The notes under the pieces: model-generated
Database searches by the model: none
Seen by the model: the letters and a program-made list of their open reading frames with translations, nothing else
Told to the model about the DNA's origin: nothing
DNA from: an uncultured Pelagibacteraceae bacterium
GTDB lineage: Bacteria; Pseudomonadota; Alphaproteobacteria; Pelagibacterales; Pelagibacteraceae
Length of the DNA stretch: 64,000 bases
Assembly: GCA_902625715.1 (NCBI GenBank)
Contig: CACOCP010000001.1
Coordinates: 1-64,000, forward strand
Direction of reading: 5' to 3'
Shown here: one piece after another, positions 31,776-40,196 of the stretch
Numbering within the stretch: the stretch's first letter is position 1
How the letters are laid out: each line of letters begins with the position of its first letter
Translations under genes and position numbers: made by a program

Positions 31776-33160
31776 CTTGGTTTGGTCATTAGAGAAGGAT
31801 TTACAATATGATCATATTCCTTTTCATTAATAAGTCCTGTTTTCAATGTCTCGTATTTAAGTTTTGTTCTGTTCTTTAAAGCTTTTTTGGCAATTTTAGC
31901 AGCATTATCGTATCCGATCTTTGGGGCGAGTGCCGTTACAAGCATTAAAGAGTTTTCTAAATTTTCTTTAATTTTTAATTTATCTGCTTTAATTCCATTC
32001 ACGCAAAATAAACTAAAGTTTTTTACGCTGTCTGCAATAAGATCAATAGACTGAAGAATATTGTGAGCAATTAAAGGTTTAAAAACGTTTAGTTCAAAAT
32101 GTCCATGAGAACCAGCAACTGTAATTCCTGTATGATTTCCTATAACTTTAGCACATACCATTGTTACAGCTTCGCATTGAGTAGGATTTACTTTACCAGG
32201 CATAATTGATGAGCCAGGCTCATTTTCTGGCAAAATTAATTCACCATAACCTGCTCTTGGTCCTGAACCTAAAAATCTTATATCGTTGGAAATTTTCATC
32301 AAAGCGACCGCACAGGTATTTAAAGCTCCTGAAAAATTAACAATAGCATCGTGCGCGGCAAGTTCAGAAAATTTATTTGGTGCAGTTTTAAATTTGATCT
32401 TACAAAATTTTCCTATCTCTTTTACTATTTTTTTATCAAAGTTTTTTTTCGTATTTATTCCTGTTCCAACCGCAGTTCCACCTTGCGCTAAAAAAAGTAT
32501 ATCATTTAGACAATATTTTATTCTATCTAAACTCTTTTTGATTTGTTCATGGTATCCAGAAAATTCCTGGCCCAAAGTAAGTGGAGTTGCATCTTGAAGA
32601 TGTGTTCTTCCAATTTTAACAATTTTCTTAAATTCAATGGACTTTCTCCTTAGAGATTTTTCTAAAATTTTTAAGTTTGGAATTAACTTTCCAATTGTTT
32701 GTTTTGCTATTGAAATATGCATAGCAGTAGGAAAAACATCATTTGTAGATTGCGATTTATTTACATGATCATTTGGGTGAACAGGTTTTTTTGATCCTTT
32801 TTTACCTTTAAGAATTTGAATTGCTCTATTAGCAATAACCTCGTTTACATTCATATTTGTTTGAGTTCCAGATCCTGTTTGCCAGACTTTTAAAGGAAAA
32901 TTTTCATTTAATTTTCCAGCAATAACCTCATTTGAGGCTTTAATTATTGCATTGGCTACTTTACTTGAGATTAATTTATCTTTTTTATGAACTATTGCAG
33001 CAGATCTTTTAATTATTGCTATTGATTTAATTATAGACAGATCAACTAGTATCTTTCCTATATTAAAGTACTTATTTGATCTTTGAGTAGATGCCCCCCA
33101 ATACTTATTATCAGGTACATTTATTGATCCAATGCTATCGAATTCTTTTCTAGTTTTCAT
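31772..33160 (-). CDS. fumC: Fumarate hydratase class II
   Basis: Iron-independent TCA-cycle enzyme that interconverts fumarate and malate. The 462-residue product has KYWGASTQRS near residue 19, WQTGSGTQTNMNVNEVIANRA near 103, HPNDHVNKSQSTNDVFPTAMH near 138 and GRTHLQDATPLTLGQEFSGY near 187. The fumarase/aspartase signature GSSIMPGKVNPTQCEA lies near residue 320, with the catalytic Ser. Length is typical. Aspartase is the main alternative, but the SQSTNDVFPTA and GRTHLQDATP context fits fumarase. Confidence 0.96.
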   Translation of the reverse strand: MKTRKEFDSIGSINVPDNKYWGASTQRSNKYFNIGKILVDLSIIKSIAIIKRSAAIVHKKDKLISSKVANAIIKASNEVIAGKLNENFPLKVWQTGSGTQTNMNVNEVIANRAIQILKGKKGSKKPVHPNDHVNKSQSTNDVFPTAMHISIAKQTIGKLIPNLKILEKSLRRKSIEFKKIVKIGRTHLQDATPLTLGQEFSGYHEQIKKSLDRIKYCLNDILFLAQGGTAVGTGINTKKNFDKKIVKEIGKFCKIKFKTAPNKFSELAAHDAIVNFSGALNTCAVALMKISNDIRFLGSGPRAGYGELILPENEPGSSIMPGKVNPTQCEAVTMVCAKVIGNHTGITVAGSHGHFELNVFKPLIAHNILQSIDLIADSVKNFSLFCVNGIKADKLKIKENLENSLMLVTALAPKIGYDNAAKIAKKALKNRTKLKYETLKTGLINEKEYDHIVNPSLMTKPS

Positions 33161-33221
33161 TTAATTGAATAAAATTTCAAATTATTTATATACTAGAATT
33201 TAATAATCTTACAGGAGTAAA

Positions 33222-33593
33222 ATGACAAACTTTCAAAAAGTAAAAACATTTATGCAAACATTTGGTCAGGAAGTAAAATCAAAACCTTCTTTTAGTTCAG
33301 AAAAAATAAATGATTTAAGATATAATTTAATTAGAGAGGAACTAGATGAATTAAAGCAAGCAATGGACGATAAGGATCTATTAGAAGTTGCTGATGCTCT
33401 TACTGACATACTTTATGTGACTTATGGGGCAGGCATAGCCTTTGGGATTGATTTAGACAAATGTTTTGAAGAAGTTCAAAACTCTAATATGAGCAAATTA
33501 GGAGTTGATGGAAAACCAATTTATAATGAAGCTGGAAAAGTAATGAAGGGACCTAATTATTTTAAACCAGATTTGTCAAAATTTGTTAAATAA
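33222..33593 (+). CDS. MazG-like nucleotide pyrophosphohydrolase
   Basis: Small all-alpha NTP pyrophosphatase of the MazG/PRA-PH superfamily, probably hydrolysing non-canonical or excess nucleotides. The 123-residue product has the metal-binding pattern REELDELKQAMDDKDLLEVADALTDILYVTYG near residues 44-75, with the paired EE..E and E..D motifs. A single domain is present, unlike the double domain of E. coli MazG. A ribosome site (AGGAG) precedes the ATG. Its last 8 bases overlap the convergent ygfZ gene. The substrate is unknown; phosphoribosyl-ATP pyrophosphatase is less likely outside a his operon. Confidence 0.85.
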   Translation: MTNFQKVKTFMQTFGQEVKSKPSFSSEKINDLRYNLIREELDELKQAMDDKDLLEVADALTDILYVTYGAGIAFGIDLDKCFEEVQNSNMSKLGVDGKPIYNEAGKVMKGPNYFKPDLSKFVK

Positions 33594-34476
33594 TACTTAA
33601 CCATTGGGGTTTTTTAAATAGGACTTTAGCATTTTCGCAGTTAAGCTCCTTATCAAATTCAAATTCCTTTTCCTTTATTTTTATTAGTGCAAAAGGTTTA
33701 CTATTATTAATTAAAACTTTCCCAATTTCAGTATTATTTACTTTAAGAACTCCAATATCTATATTTCCTTCTAAAAGCTTAAAAGGAAGTATTCTTTTAC
33801 TCAATTTATTTTTATGTTTAATTCTAGCTGTGTTTTCCTGTCCAACATAACAACCTTTCTTAAAATCTATTCCATTTAATTCCTCAAAATTACATTCAAT
33901 ACCGAATAATTTATTTTGTAGCTCTTTTGTATCTGTTTGCGGAACTCCTAGAGAATGACTTAAGTTATAATATTCATCAACATTTGATGATTGTAAATTT
34001 AATTTTTTTAAAGAAAGATATAACTTTTCAAGATTAATAATTAGTCTAGCACCCAATTCAGTATGTCTCGGATCTAATAATATAGTGTCCTCTCTAAATT
34101 TTGTTGTATATCCATTTTGATCTTTAGAGTTTTCTAACTCTAGAAATTTATCTTTATGAAGTGCTGCCACAACAAATTCATTGCTGAGATTCAAAATATC
34201 GATTTTAGATCTTAGTTTATATAATGTTAATTGCTTATACAGCTCATCTATAATTTTTTTTTCACAATCTAAAAAATAACCTGACTTATGCTTCACAACT
34301 ATAAAGTCATATAAGTATTTTCCTTGAGGACTTAACAAAGCAGCAAAACATGAATTGTTTTCTGATACTGCATTAATATCATTTGTGATAATGTTTTGAA
34401 GAAATTCTTTTACATCATCTCCGCTTACATAAAGTAAACCTCTATCCTCTAAAATATACACATTATTTTTTTTCAT
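33586..34476 (-). CDS. ygfZ: Folate-binding Fe-S cluster assembly factor YgfZ
   Basis: Tetrahydrofolate-dependent protein that supports synthesis or repair of certain 4Fe-4S enzymes. It is related to GcvT but carries the diagnostic motif KGCYVGQENTAR near residue 205. The frame is open to 34536, but that longer start would overlap the divergent dihydroorotase-like gene; the ATG at 34476 (MKKNNVYILEDRG) gives 296 residues and begins at the conserved N-terminal strand with DVKEFLQNIITND. The last 8 bases overlap the convergent MazG-like gene. Confidence 0.9.
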   Translation of the reverse strand: MKKNNVYILEDRGLLYVSGDDVKEFLQNIITNDINAVSENNSCFAALLSPQGKYLYDFIVVKHKSGYFLDCEKKIIDELYKQLTLYKLRSKIDILNLSNEFVVAALHKDKFLELENSKDQNGYTTKFREDTILLDPRHTELGARLIINLEKLYLSLKKLNLQSSNVDEYYNLSHSLGVPQTDTKELQNKLFGIECNFEELNGIDFKKGCYVGQENTARIKHKNKLSKRILPFKLLEGNIDIGVLKVNNTEIGKVLINNSKPFALIKIKEKEFEFDKELNCENAKVLFKKPQWLSII

Positions 34477-34519
34477 AATTGATTGATCTAATATATTAAT
34501 ATAATAACTTTTTTGAAAA

Positions 34520-35830
34520 ATGTTAGATTTAATCATAAAAAATGGATCCTGCTATATAGATGGAAATCTTACTAAAACAGATATTGGTATATCAAACAGT
34601 AAAATTTCTTATATTGGAAATCTTGAAAATGAAAAAAGTAAAGAAATTTATAATGCAAACAACTTAATTGTTTTGCCAGGATGTTTAGATACCCAAGTTC
34701 ATTTTAGAGAGCCAGGATCAACAGATACTGAAGATCTTCACTCAGGAAGTAGAGCAGCAATTATGGGAGGTATTACGGGTGTATTTGAAATGCCAAACAC
34801 AAATCCACCAACTTCAAATAAAAAAGAATTTCAAAGAAAATTGGATCTTGCAAAAAATAGAATGTACTGCAACTATGCTTTTTATTTTGGTGCAACCGCC
34901 GATAATGCTGATGATTTAGCAAGTTTAAAAACATTAGTAGGATGTTGTGGGATAAAATTATTTGCAGGATCTTCAACTGGAAATTTATTAGTTGCTGAGG
35001 AAGATGACATTGATAAGGTTTTTCAAAATAGTTCTAAAGTTGTCGCGGTTCATTCTGAAGATGAAGCAATATTAAATACAAATAAAAAACTTATTAAAAT
35101 TGGGGACGTTCACACTCATCCAGTATGGAGAAGCGTGGAATGTGCATTATCGTCAACGAGAAAAATTGTAAGAATTGCTGAAAGATATAACAAAAAGGCA
35201 CACATTCTTCATATTACAACTAAAGAGGAAATAGATTTTTTATCTCAACACAAAGGGAATATTACATTTGAAATTACGCCACAACATTTAACGCTTTACG
35301 CTCCTGACTGTTATGACAAACTTGGTACTTATGCTCAAATGAACCCTCCTCTAAGAGATAAATCACATTACGACAGATTATGGTATGGGGTTAGAAATAA
35401 TTTTAATGACACCATTGGATCCGACCACGCTCCACATCTAAAAACAAACAAAAATAAAGAATATCCAAACTCACCATCAGGAATGCCAGGTGTACAAACA
35501 TTGTTACCTGTGATGCTAAATCATGTAAATGATGGAAAATTATCCTTAAATCAACTCATGAATCTTTTATGCGAAAATCCAGTAAAAATTTTTGGAATTC
35601 AAAATAAAGGTTTTATTAGAAAAGATTATGACGCCGATTTTACAATTGTTGATATGAACAAAATAATTGAAATACAAAATGAAAAAATTGAGAGTAAATG
35701 TGGTTGGTCACCATTTAATGGATACAAATTTAAAGGAACACCTGTTGCAACAATTATTAATGGAAAAATTAAAATGAAAGATGGCAGTATAATTGGTGAT
35801 CCTGAGGGAGTTCCTATAAGATTTGAATAA
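34520..35830 (+). CDS. pyrC: Dihydroorotase-like amidohydrolase with Gln in the first metal motif
   Basis: Amidohydrolase of the class I dihydroorotase type, which cyclises carbamoyl-aspartate in pyrimidine synthesis. The 436-residue product has HFREPGSTDTEDL near residue 61, GIKLFAGSSTG with the probable carboxylated Lys, HSEDE, HILHITT, NPPLRDKSHYD and GSDHAPHLKT with the catalytic Asp. The usual DxHxH is D57-T-Q59-V-H61: the first His is Gln. Such Gln forms exist in this superfamily, and I cannot tell whether the enzyme is a true dihydroorotase or a related hydantoinase-like hydrolase. Confidence 0.82.
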   Translation: MLDLIIKNGSCYIDGNLTKTDIGISNSKISYIGNLENEKSKEIYNANNLIVLPGCLDTQVHFREPGSTDTEDLHSGSRAAIMGGITGVFEMPNTNPPTSNKKEFQRKLDLAKNRMYCNYAFYFGATADNADDLASLKTLVGCCGIKLFAGSSTGNLLVAEEDDIDKVFQNSSKVVAVHSEDEAILNTNKKLIKIGDVHTHPVWRSVECALSSTRKIVRIAERYNKKAHILHITTKEEIDFLSQHKGNITFEITPQHLTLYAPDCYDKLGTYAQMNPPLRDKSHYDRLWYGVRNNFNDTIGSDHAPHLKTNKNKEYPNSPSGMPGVQTLLPVMLNHVNDGKLSLNQLMNLLCENPVKIFGIQNKGFIRKDYDADFTIVDMNKIIEIQNEKIESKCGWSPFNGYKFKGTPVATIINGKIKMKDGSIIGDPEGVPIRFE

Positions 35831-35832
35831 AA

Positions 35833-36087
35833 GTGAAACGATTTCTTAAAATAGTCTTTCTTTTATTTTTAACACTTTTTTCAATAGCTGGAGTAAGCGA
35901 TAAGCAAAGAACTATAATTGATAATCAAATATTTTTAATAAAAGAGGGAATGATATCGAAAGAGAAAGTTTTCAAAAAAGCAAAAAAGTTTGACGATACT
36001 GGAGTTTTTGGAATTGGATCTGATGAAATGACTGAAGACGAATTTGAGGAATACTTAAAATCAAAAATATTTACAATTCATGATTAA
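35833..36087 (+). CDS. Small predicted secreted protein, unknown function
   Basis: I do not recognise a family. The 84-residue product (GTG start) has a hydrophobic N-terminus, about residues 4-20, that looks like a signal peptide, followed by a charged helical region with KEGMISKEKVFKKAKKFDDTGVFGIGSDEMTEDEFEEYLKS. It lies 2 bases after the dihydroorotase-like gene and is probably cotranscribed with it. It is convergent with the pilin gene, whose stop is one base away. Confidence 0.65.
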   Translation: MKRFLKIVFLLFLTLFSIAGVSDKQRTIIDNQIFLIKEGMISKEKVFKKAKKFDDTGVFGIGSDEMTEDEFEEYLKSKIFTIHD

Positions 36088-36088
36088 G

Positions 36089-36571
36089 TCAGTAATCCAA
36101 AAATATTACTTTTGAAATAAAATTTGACTGAACATCATCATAATTTACTGTTATTGTTATCCTGTCAGATACATAACCTCCAACACATACAAAGCCTTTT
36201 TCACAATTTTTAGCGCTTCCTTCTTTTGAACCTGCTAACGTATTGTCGTAAATATTTTTCCAACCATTTACATTATTAAAATGACTTATAACTGATTTTG
36301 TCAAATTTTTTGTAGTTGAGCTACCAGGATTTAATACTCTCGAACATTGATCAAAAGATTGGCTGTTATTTAAGTAAAACTTTTGTCCAGTATTGCACTT
36401 TTGAAATTCTGACAATAGAAACTTTACTGATAGTTCATATCTGCTGATAAGAGCATTTTTTTTAGCTCCAGATGTATATCCACTATAAGCAACAACTCCT
36501 ACAGCCGCTAATATTCCAATAATTGCTACAACAACTAATAATTCAATTAATGTAAAACCTTTGTCTTTCAT
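36089..36571 (-). CDS. Type IV pilin-like protein (orphan)
   Basis: Major or minor pilin subunit. The 160-residue product has a short basic leader and the prepilin peptidase site G-FTLIELLVVVAIIGILAAVGVVAYSGY (cleavage after Gly5, methylated Phe, Glu at +5), the hallmark of type IVa pilins. The mature C-terminal domain has four Cys, including an NCEKGFVCVG pair near the end, suited to a disulfide loop. No pilus assembly gene is present in the window. It is 10 bases downstream of the SMR transporter gene and on the same strand, so it may be the last gene of a prpE-SMR-pilin unit. Confidence 0.9.
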   Translation of the reverse strand: MKDKGFTLIELLVVVAIIGILAAVGVVAYSGYTSGAKKNALISRYELSVKFLLSEFQKCNTGQKFYLNNSQSFDQCSRVLNPGSSTTKNLTKSVISHFNNVNGWKNIYDNTLAGSKEGSAKNCEKGFVCVGGYVSDRITITVNYDDVQSNFISKVIFLDY

Positions 36572-36581
36572 TATATTGAAA

Positions 36582-36914
36582 TTAAATTGTTTTAGTTGAA
36601 TAGATATTTACAAGTGTAACACCTATCACAATTAGAAACATACCGATTATTGCCTGCCAACTTAATGTTTGTTTAAAAAAAATATATCCCAATACTGCAA
36701 TTGTAAAAATTCCCAAACCACTCCATGTCCCATAAACTATTGCAATTGGTAATTTATCTACAACAAATGTAAGCAAATAAAAAGCTGATAAGTAAAAAAT
36801 TGCTAAAAAGACTGTTGGAGTTATCTTGGTAAAGTTTTGAGTAACAGGCAGCAACATTGTTCCACAGACTTCACAAATAATAGCTCCTACTAAAAAAAGA
36901 TATGTTTTGATCAC
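36582..36914 (-). CDS. Small multidrug resistance (SMR) family transporter
   Basis: Four-helix inner-membrane proton-coupled exporter of cationic compounds or guanidinium. The 110-residue product has the SMR layout: TM1 with the essential Glu in AIICEVCGTMLLP (near residue 14), TM2 and TM3 around FYLLTFVVDKLPIAIVYGTWSGLGIFTIAVLGYIFF, and TM4 with IIGMFLIVIGVTLVNIYS. The YGTWSG signature fits EmrE/QacE. The start shares one base with the end of prpE. Confidence 0.93.
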   Translation of the reverse strand: MIKTYLFLVGAIICEVCGTMLLPVTQNFTKITPTVFLAIFYLSAFYLLTFVVDKLPIAIVYGTWSGLGIFTIAVLGYIFFKQTLSWQAIIGMFLIVIGVTLVNIYSTKTI

Positions 36915-38809
36915 TAACTCAAAATTTTATTTTCTATTAAACTTTCTTTAATTTCATCAAGAATTGCAGGATCATCAATAGTCGCTGGCATTTTATAATC
37001 CTCTTTATCAGCAATTTTTCTCATAGTGCCTCTTAAAACCTTGCCAGACCTTGTTTTTGGCAATCTTTTTACAACAATAGCAATTTTAAACGCAGCAACT
37101 GGGCCAACTTTATCTCTTACTAATTGAATACATTCTTTTGAAATAGTCTCATTATCTTTTGTAACCCCAGCTTTCAAAGCAATTAATCCTACTGGTAATT
37201 GGCCTTTTAGTTGATCTTTAATTCCTATAACTGCGCATTCAGCAACAGATTGATGCTCAGATAATACTTCTTCAATTGCACCTGTTGATAACCTATGTCC
37301 TGCAACATTAATAATGTCATCAGTTCTAGACATGATCCAAATATATCCATCCTCATCAATGTGGCCAGCATCATAAGTTTGATAGTAACCTTTATAATTA
37401 CTCATATAATTTTCCTCATATCTTTTATCTGCATTCCATAAAGTTGGAAAAGTTCCTGGAGGGAGCGGAAGTTTAACTACAATATCTCCCATTTCATTTG
37501 GTTTTGCAATTGTCTGATCAGGTTTTATAATTTTTACATCATACCCAGGCACCGCTTTACAAGCTGAGCCGTATTTAGTTTTTTGCATTTCTATTCCTGT
37601 ACAATTTGAACTAATTGCCCAACTAGTTTCAGTTTGCCACCAATGATCAATTACTGGAACTTTTAATAAATTCTCCGCCCATTTAATTGTATCTGGATCT
37701 GCTCTTTCTCCAGCTAGGAAAAGCGATTCGAAAGAGCTTAAATCATATTTTGAAAAAAACTTTCCATCTGGATCTTCTTTTTTAATCGCTCTAAATGCTG
37801 TTGGAGCTGTAAACAAAGATTTAATTTTGTGTTCGGATATTACTCTCCAAAAAACACCAGCATCAGGAGTGCCAACGGGTTTACCTTCAAACAGTACAGT
37901 GGTACATCCTTTAAAAAGTGGAGCATACACAATATAAGAGTGACCAACAATCCAACCAATATCACTTGCTGACCACCAAACATCATCTTCATTGATGTTA
38001 TAAATATTTTTCATTGTCCATTTTAAAGCAACGATATGCCCACCAATATCCCTAACTATTCCTTTTGGAACACCAGTAGTACCTGATGTATATAAAATAT
38101 AAGCATACTCATTTGCACCCATCTCAACACAATCTTTATCTTTGGCGTTTGATAACGCCTCATCCCAACTAATCTCTAAAGGAGCGTTAAGTTTTACTTC
38201 ATGGTCTTTTCTTTGAAATAAAATTAGTTTTTTAATTTTATGTTTTGCTAACTTTAAAGCTTCATCAACTAATGGTCTGTACTCTACAGTTCTTCCAGGT
38301 TCAAAACCACACGATGCAGTAATTAATAAATTTGCCTGACTATCATCAATTCTACTAGCAAGTTCGTTTGAAGCAAATCCACCAAAAACAACTGAATGGA
38401 TAGCTCCAATTCTTCCACAAGCAAGCATAGCAATTACAGCTTCTGGTATCATTGGCATGTAAATTATAACTCTGTCTCCTTTTTTAACTCCTTGATTATC
38501 AAGAGCGCCTGCAAATTTTGATACTTTGTCTTTAAGTTCGTTATAAGTGAACTTTGCTTTGTTCCCGGTTATGGGGCTATCATAAATTAATGCTGTCTTA
38601 TCTCCTTTTCCATTATCAATGTGAAGATCAAGTGCATTGTAGCAGGTGTTTGTTGTTCCATCCTCAAACCATTTATAGAAAGGAGATTTAGAGTTGTTTA
38701 AAATTTTTGTTGGTTTTTTGAACCAAAATACATCTTCTGCAACCTCACCCCAAAATTCCTCAGGATTTTTTATAGATTGATTATAAATTGCACTTAAATC
38801 TTTTTTCAC
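36914..38809 (-). CDS. prpE: Propionyl-CoA synthetase (PrpE-type, AMP-forming acyl-CoA synthetase)
   Basis: Activates propionate, or acetate, to the CoA thioester through an acyl-adenylate. The 631-residue product begins with the PrpE-type N-terminus (NPEEFWGEVAEDVFWFKKP, then GTTNTCYNALDLH). It carries the AMP-binding loop YTSGTTGVPKG near residue 240, WWSASDIGWIVGHSYIVYAPL, HWWQTETSW and the C-terminal RSGKVLRGTMR, whose Lys near 588 is the usual acetylation and catalytic site. Length is typical. It is divergent from the rhodopsin gene over a 214-base gap. Acetyl-CoA synthetase is the alternative. Confidence 0.92.
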   Translation of the reverse strand: MKKDLSAIYNQSIKNPEEFWGEVAEDVFWFKKPTKILNNSKSPFYKWFEDGTTNTCYNALDLHIDNGKGDKTALIYDSPITGNKAKFTYNELKDKVSKFAGALDNQGVKKGDRVIIYMPMIPEAVIAMLACGRIGAIHSVVFGGFASNELASRIDDSQANLLITASCGFEPGRTVEYRPLVDEALKLAKHKIKKLILFQRKDHEVKLNAPLEISWDEALSNAKDKDCVEMGANEYAYILYTSGTTGVPKGIVRDIGGHIVALKWTMKNIYNINEDDVWWSASDIGWIVGHSYIVYAPLFKGCTTVLFEGKPVGTPDAGVFWRVISEHKIKSLFTAPTAFRAIKKEDPDGKFFSKYDLSSFESLFLAGERADPDTIKWAENLLKVPVIDHWWQTETSWAISSNCTGIEMQKTKYGSACKAVPGYDVKIIKPDQTIAKPNEMGDIVVKLPLPPGTFPTLWNADKRYEENYMSNYKGYYQTYDAGHIDEDGYIWIMSRTDDIINVAGHRLSTGAIEEVLSEHQSVAECAVIGIKDQLKGQLPVGLIALKAGVTKDNETISKECIQLVRDKVGPVAAFKIAIVVKRLPKTRSGKVLRGTMRKIADKEDYKMPATIDDPAILDEIKESLIENKILS

Positions 38810-39023
38810 AGTGATTTGTTTAAAAGTGTCATTTTATTGATATTTTACGCGTTTGGTTGTATTTAATTTTAAAAAGTTAGTAAAATCAACACTTTTTAGA
38901 GGTCAAAAAGTCTTCTATTAACCCCCTATATTTGCTATGTAGCCCTAACTTTGGAAAGACTTTCGAGTCGGACCGTAGTTTAAATTTAAACTAAAAAAAA
39001 AACTAACTGAGAGGGAGTTTTTT
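38810..39023. promoter_or_regulatory. Divergent prpE / proteorhodopsin intergenic region
   Basis: This 214-base gap is one of the longer non-coding stretches. It contains AT-rich candidate -10 elements (for example TATGTA preceded by TGC at 38936-38941), a short TTCG-looped hairpin near 38958-38969, a 16-bp palindrome at 38977-38992, a 10-base A run (38993-39002), and a strong ribosome site GAGGGAG at 39011-39017, 6 bases before the rhodopsin ATG. The start points are not resolved by eye. Confidence 0.5.
38977..38992. repeat. Perfect 16-bp palindrome in the proteorhodopsin leader
   Basis: AGTTTAAATTTAAACT is exactly self-complementary and lies 32 bases upstream of the rhodopsin start codon. 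It is followed, not preceded, by an A run, so it is not a terminator for the minus-strand gene. It could be a dimeric regulator site or a leader hairpin. Confidence 0.7.
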
Positions 39024-39794
39024 ATGAAAAAACTTAAATTGTTTGCTCTTGCAACTGTAGCTTTCTTAGGCTTTTCAGGTGCAGCAAACGCAGAAACAGT
39101 CCTTCTAGCATCTGACGACTTCGTTGGGATATCTTTTTGGATAATCGCAATGGGAATGGCAGCTGCAACTGTATTCTTCTTCATGGAAAGAGGAACAGTG
39201 CATCCTGGCTGGAAAACGTCAGTAACTGTAGCTGGACTAGTAACTGGTGTAGCATTCGTGCATTACATGTACATGAGAGAAGTATGGGTAATGACTGGAG
39301 ACTCACCAACTGTGTACAGATATATTGACTGGTTAATTACTGTACCATTACAGATGATAGAATTTTACTTAATTCTAGCAGCAGTAAGAAAAATCCCAGG
39401 AGCTATCTTCTGGAGATTGCTAATTGGTTCACTAGTTATGTTAATTGGTGGATACATGGGAGAAGCAGGTTACATCAATGCTATGCTTGGTTTCATTATC
39501 GGTATGGCTGGATGGATCTACATCTTATATGAAGTATTCTCAGGTGAGGCTGGTAAATTAGCAGCTAAATCTGGTAATAAGCCATTAGCTACTGCATGGG
39601 GCGCTATGAGAATGATCGTAACAGTAGGTTGGGCAATTTACCCACTAGGATATGTTTTTGGATATCTAGTAGGTGGAGTAGACGCTAACTCACTAAACGT
39701 GATTTACAACTTAGCTGACTTCATAAACAAAATTGCATTTGGACTAGTAATCTGGTCTGCTGCAGTTTCACAAAGTGGAGCTAGAGCAAAATAA
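39024..39794 (+). CDS. Proteorhodopsin, predicted blue-absorbing light-driven proton pump
   Basis: Seven-helix retinal protein that pumps protons outward in light. The 256-residue product has a signal peptide (cleaved near residue 23, ANA-ET). Conserved residues are visible: His80 and the proton acceptor Asp102 (in RYIDWLITVP), the donor Glu113, and the retinal Lys236 in ADFINKIAFG. The tuning position is Gln110 (VPLQMIEF), which gives blue absorption in characterised proteorhodopsins; Leu gives green. Phe, Tyr, Asp and Asn use C-ending codons more than in neighbouring genes, a sign of high expression. A strong terminator follows. Confidence 0.98.
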   Translation: MKKLKLFALATVAFLGFSGAANAETVLLASDDFVGISFWIIAMGMAAATVFFFMERGTVHPGWKTSVTVAGLVTGVAFVHYMYMREVWVMTGDSPTVYRYIDWLITVPLQMIEFYLILAAVRKIPGAIFWRLLIGSLVMLIGGYMGEAGYINAMLGFIIGMAGWIYILYEVFSGEAGKLAAKSGNKPLATAWGAMRMIVTVGWAIYPLGYVFGYLVGGVDANSLNVIYNLADFINKIAFGLVIWSAAVSQSGARAK

Positions 39795-39820
39795 TAGCTT
39801 AAAGCTTTTAAAAATAATAG

Positions 39821-39856
39821 GGGCGGGTATGTTTTACATACTTGCCCTTTTTTTTT
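39821..39856 (+). terminator. Rho-independent terminator after proteorhodopsin
   Basis: An 11-bp stem (39821-39831 with 39837-39847, two G-T pairs) encloses a 5-base loop TTTTA and is followed by nine T (39848-39856). This is the strongest hairpin in the region. It separates rhodopsin transcripts from the ferredoxin gene that starts 20 bases later, so it may act as a partial attenuator. Confidence 0.9.
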
Positions 39857-39875
39857 GCATAATTATATAAATATT

Positions 39876-40196
39876 ATGGCTAAAGTAACTTACATCGAGC
39901 ATAGTGGTCAAAAACATGAAATAGAAGTTGCAAACGGTTTGACCGTAATGGAAGGTGCTGTTCAAAACGATATTCCAGGAATTGATGCTGATTGTGGTGG
40001 CGGAATGGCGTGTGCAACTTGCCATGTTTATGTAAAGGATGATTGGTTTTCTAAATTACCAGAGAAAGAAAATGGCGAAGATGATATGTTAGATCAAGCT
40101 TATCAACCAAACTCATCAAGCAGGCTAAGTTGTCAAATAATTATATCCGAAGATTTAAATGGATTAGTTGTTCATTTACCGGAGAAACAAGTTTAA
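39876..40196 (+). CDS. 2Fe-2S ferredoxin (adrenodoxin/ISC type)
   Basis: Small electron carrier. The 106-residue product has an ISC-type cluster motif [14 protein letters not shown] near residues 42-55, with a further Cys in RLSCQI near 88, giving the four cluster ligands. The frame is open upstream into the terminator, but the ATG at 39876 ([11 protein letters not shown]) is the sensible start. The stop overlaps the reductase start by one base, so the two form a redox pair. Rhodopsin lies immediately upstream. Confidence 0.94.
   Translation: MAKVTYIEHSGQKHEIEVANGLTVMEGAVQNDIPGIDADCGGGMACATCHVYVKDDWFSKLPEKENGEDDMLDQAYQPNSSSRLSCQIIISEDLNGLVVHLPEKQV

Noticed and set aside
34477-34536. Longer N-terminus for ygfZ
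   Set aside because: It would overlap the divergent dihydroorotase-like start; the ATG at 34476 fits the family N-terminus.
38977-39002. Palindrome plus A run as a terminator for prpE
   Set aside because: prpE starts at 38809 and reads away from this site, and the A run is on the wrong side for a minus-strand terminator.
39137-39328. Out-of-frame open frame inside proteorhodopsin
   Set aside because: Rhodopsin in the other frame has all catalytic residues; this frame is a by-product.
40130-40195. Longer N-terminus for the ferredoxin reductase
   Set aside because: It lies inside the ferredoxin gene; the ATG at 40196 overlaps the ferredoxin stop and precedes the FAD loop.
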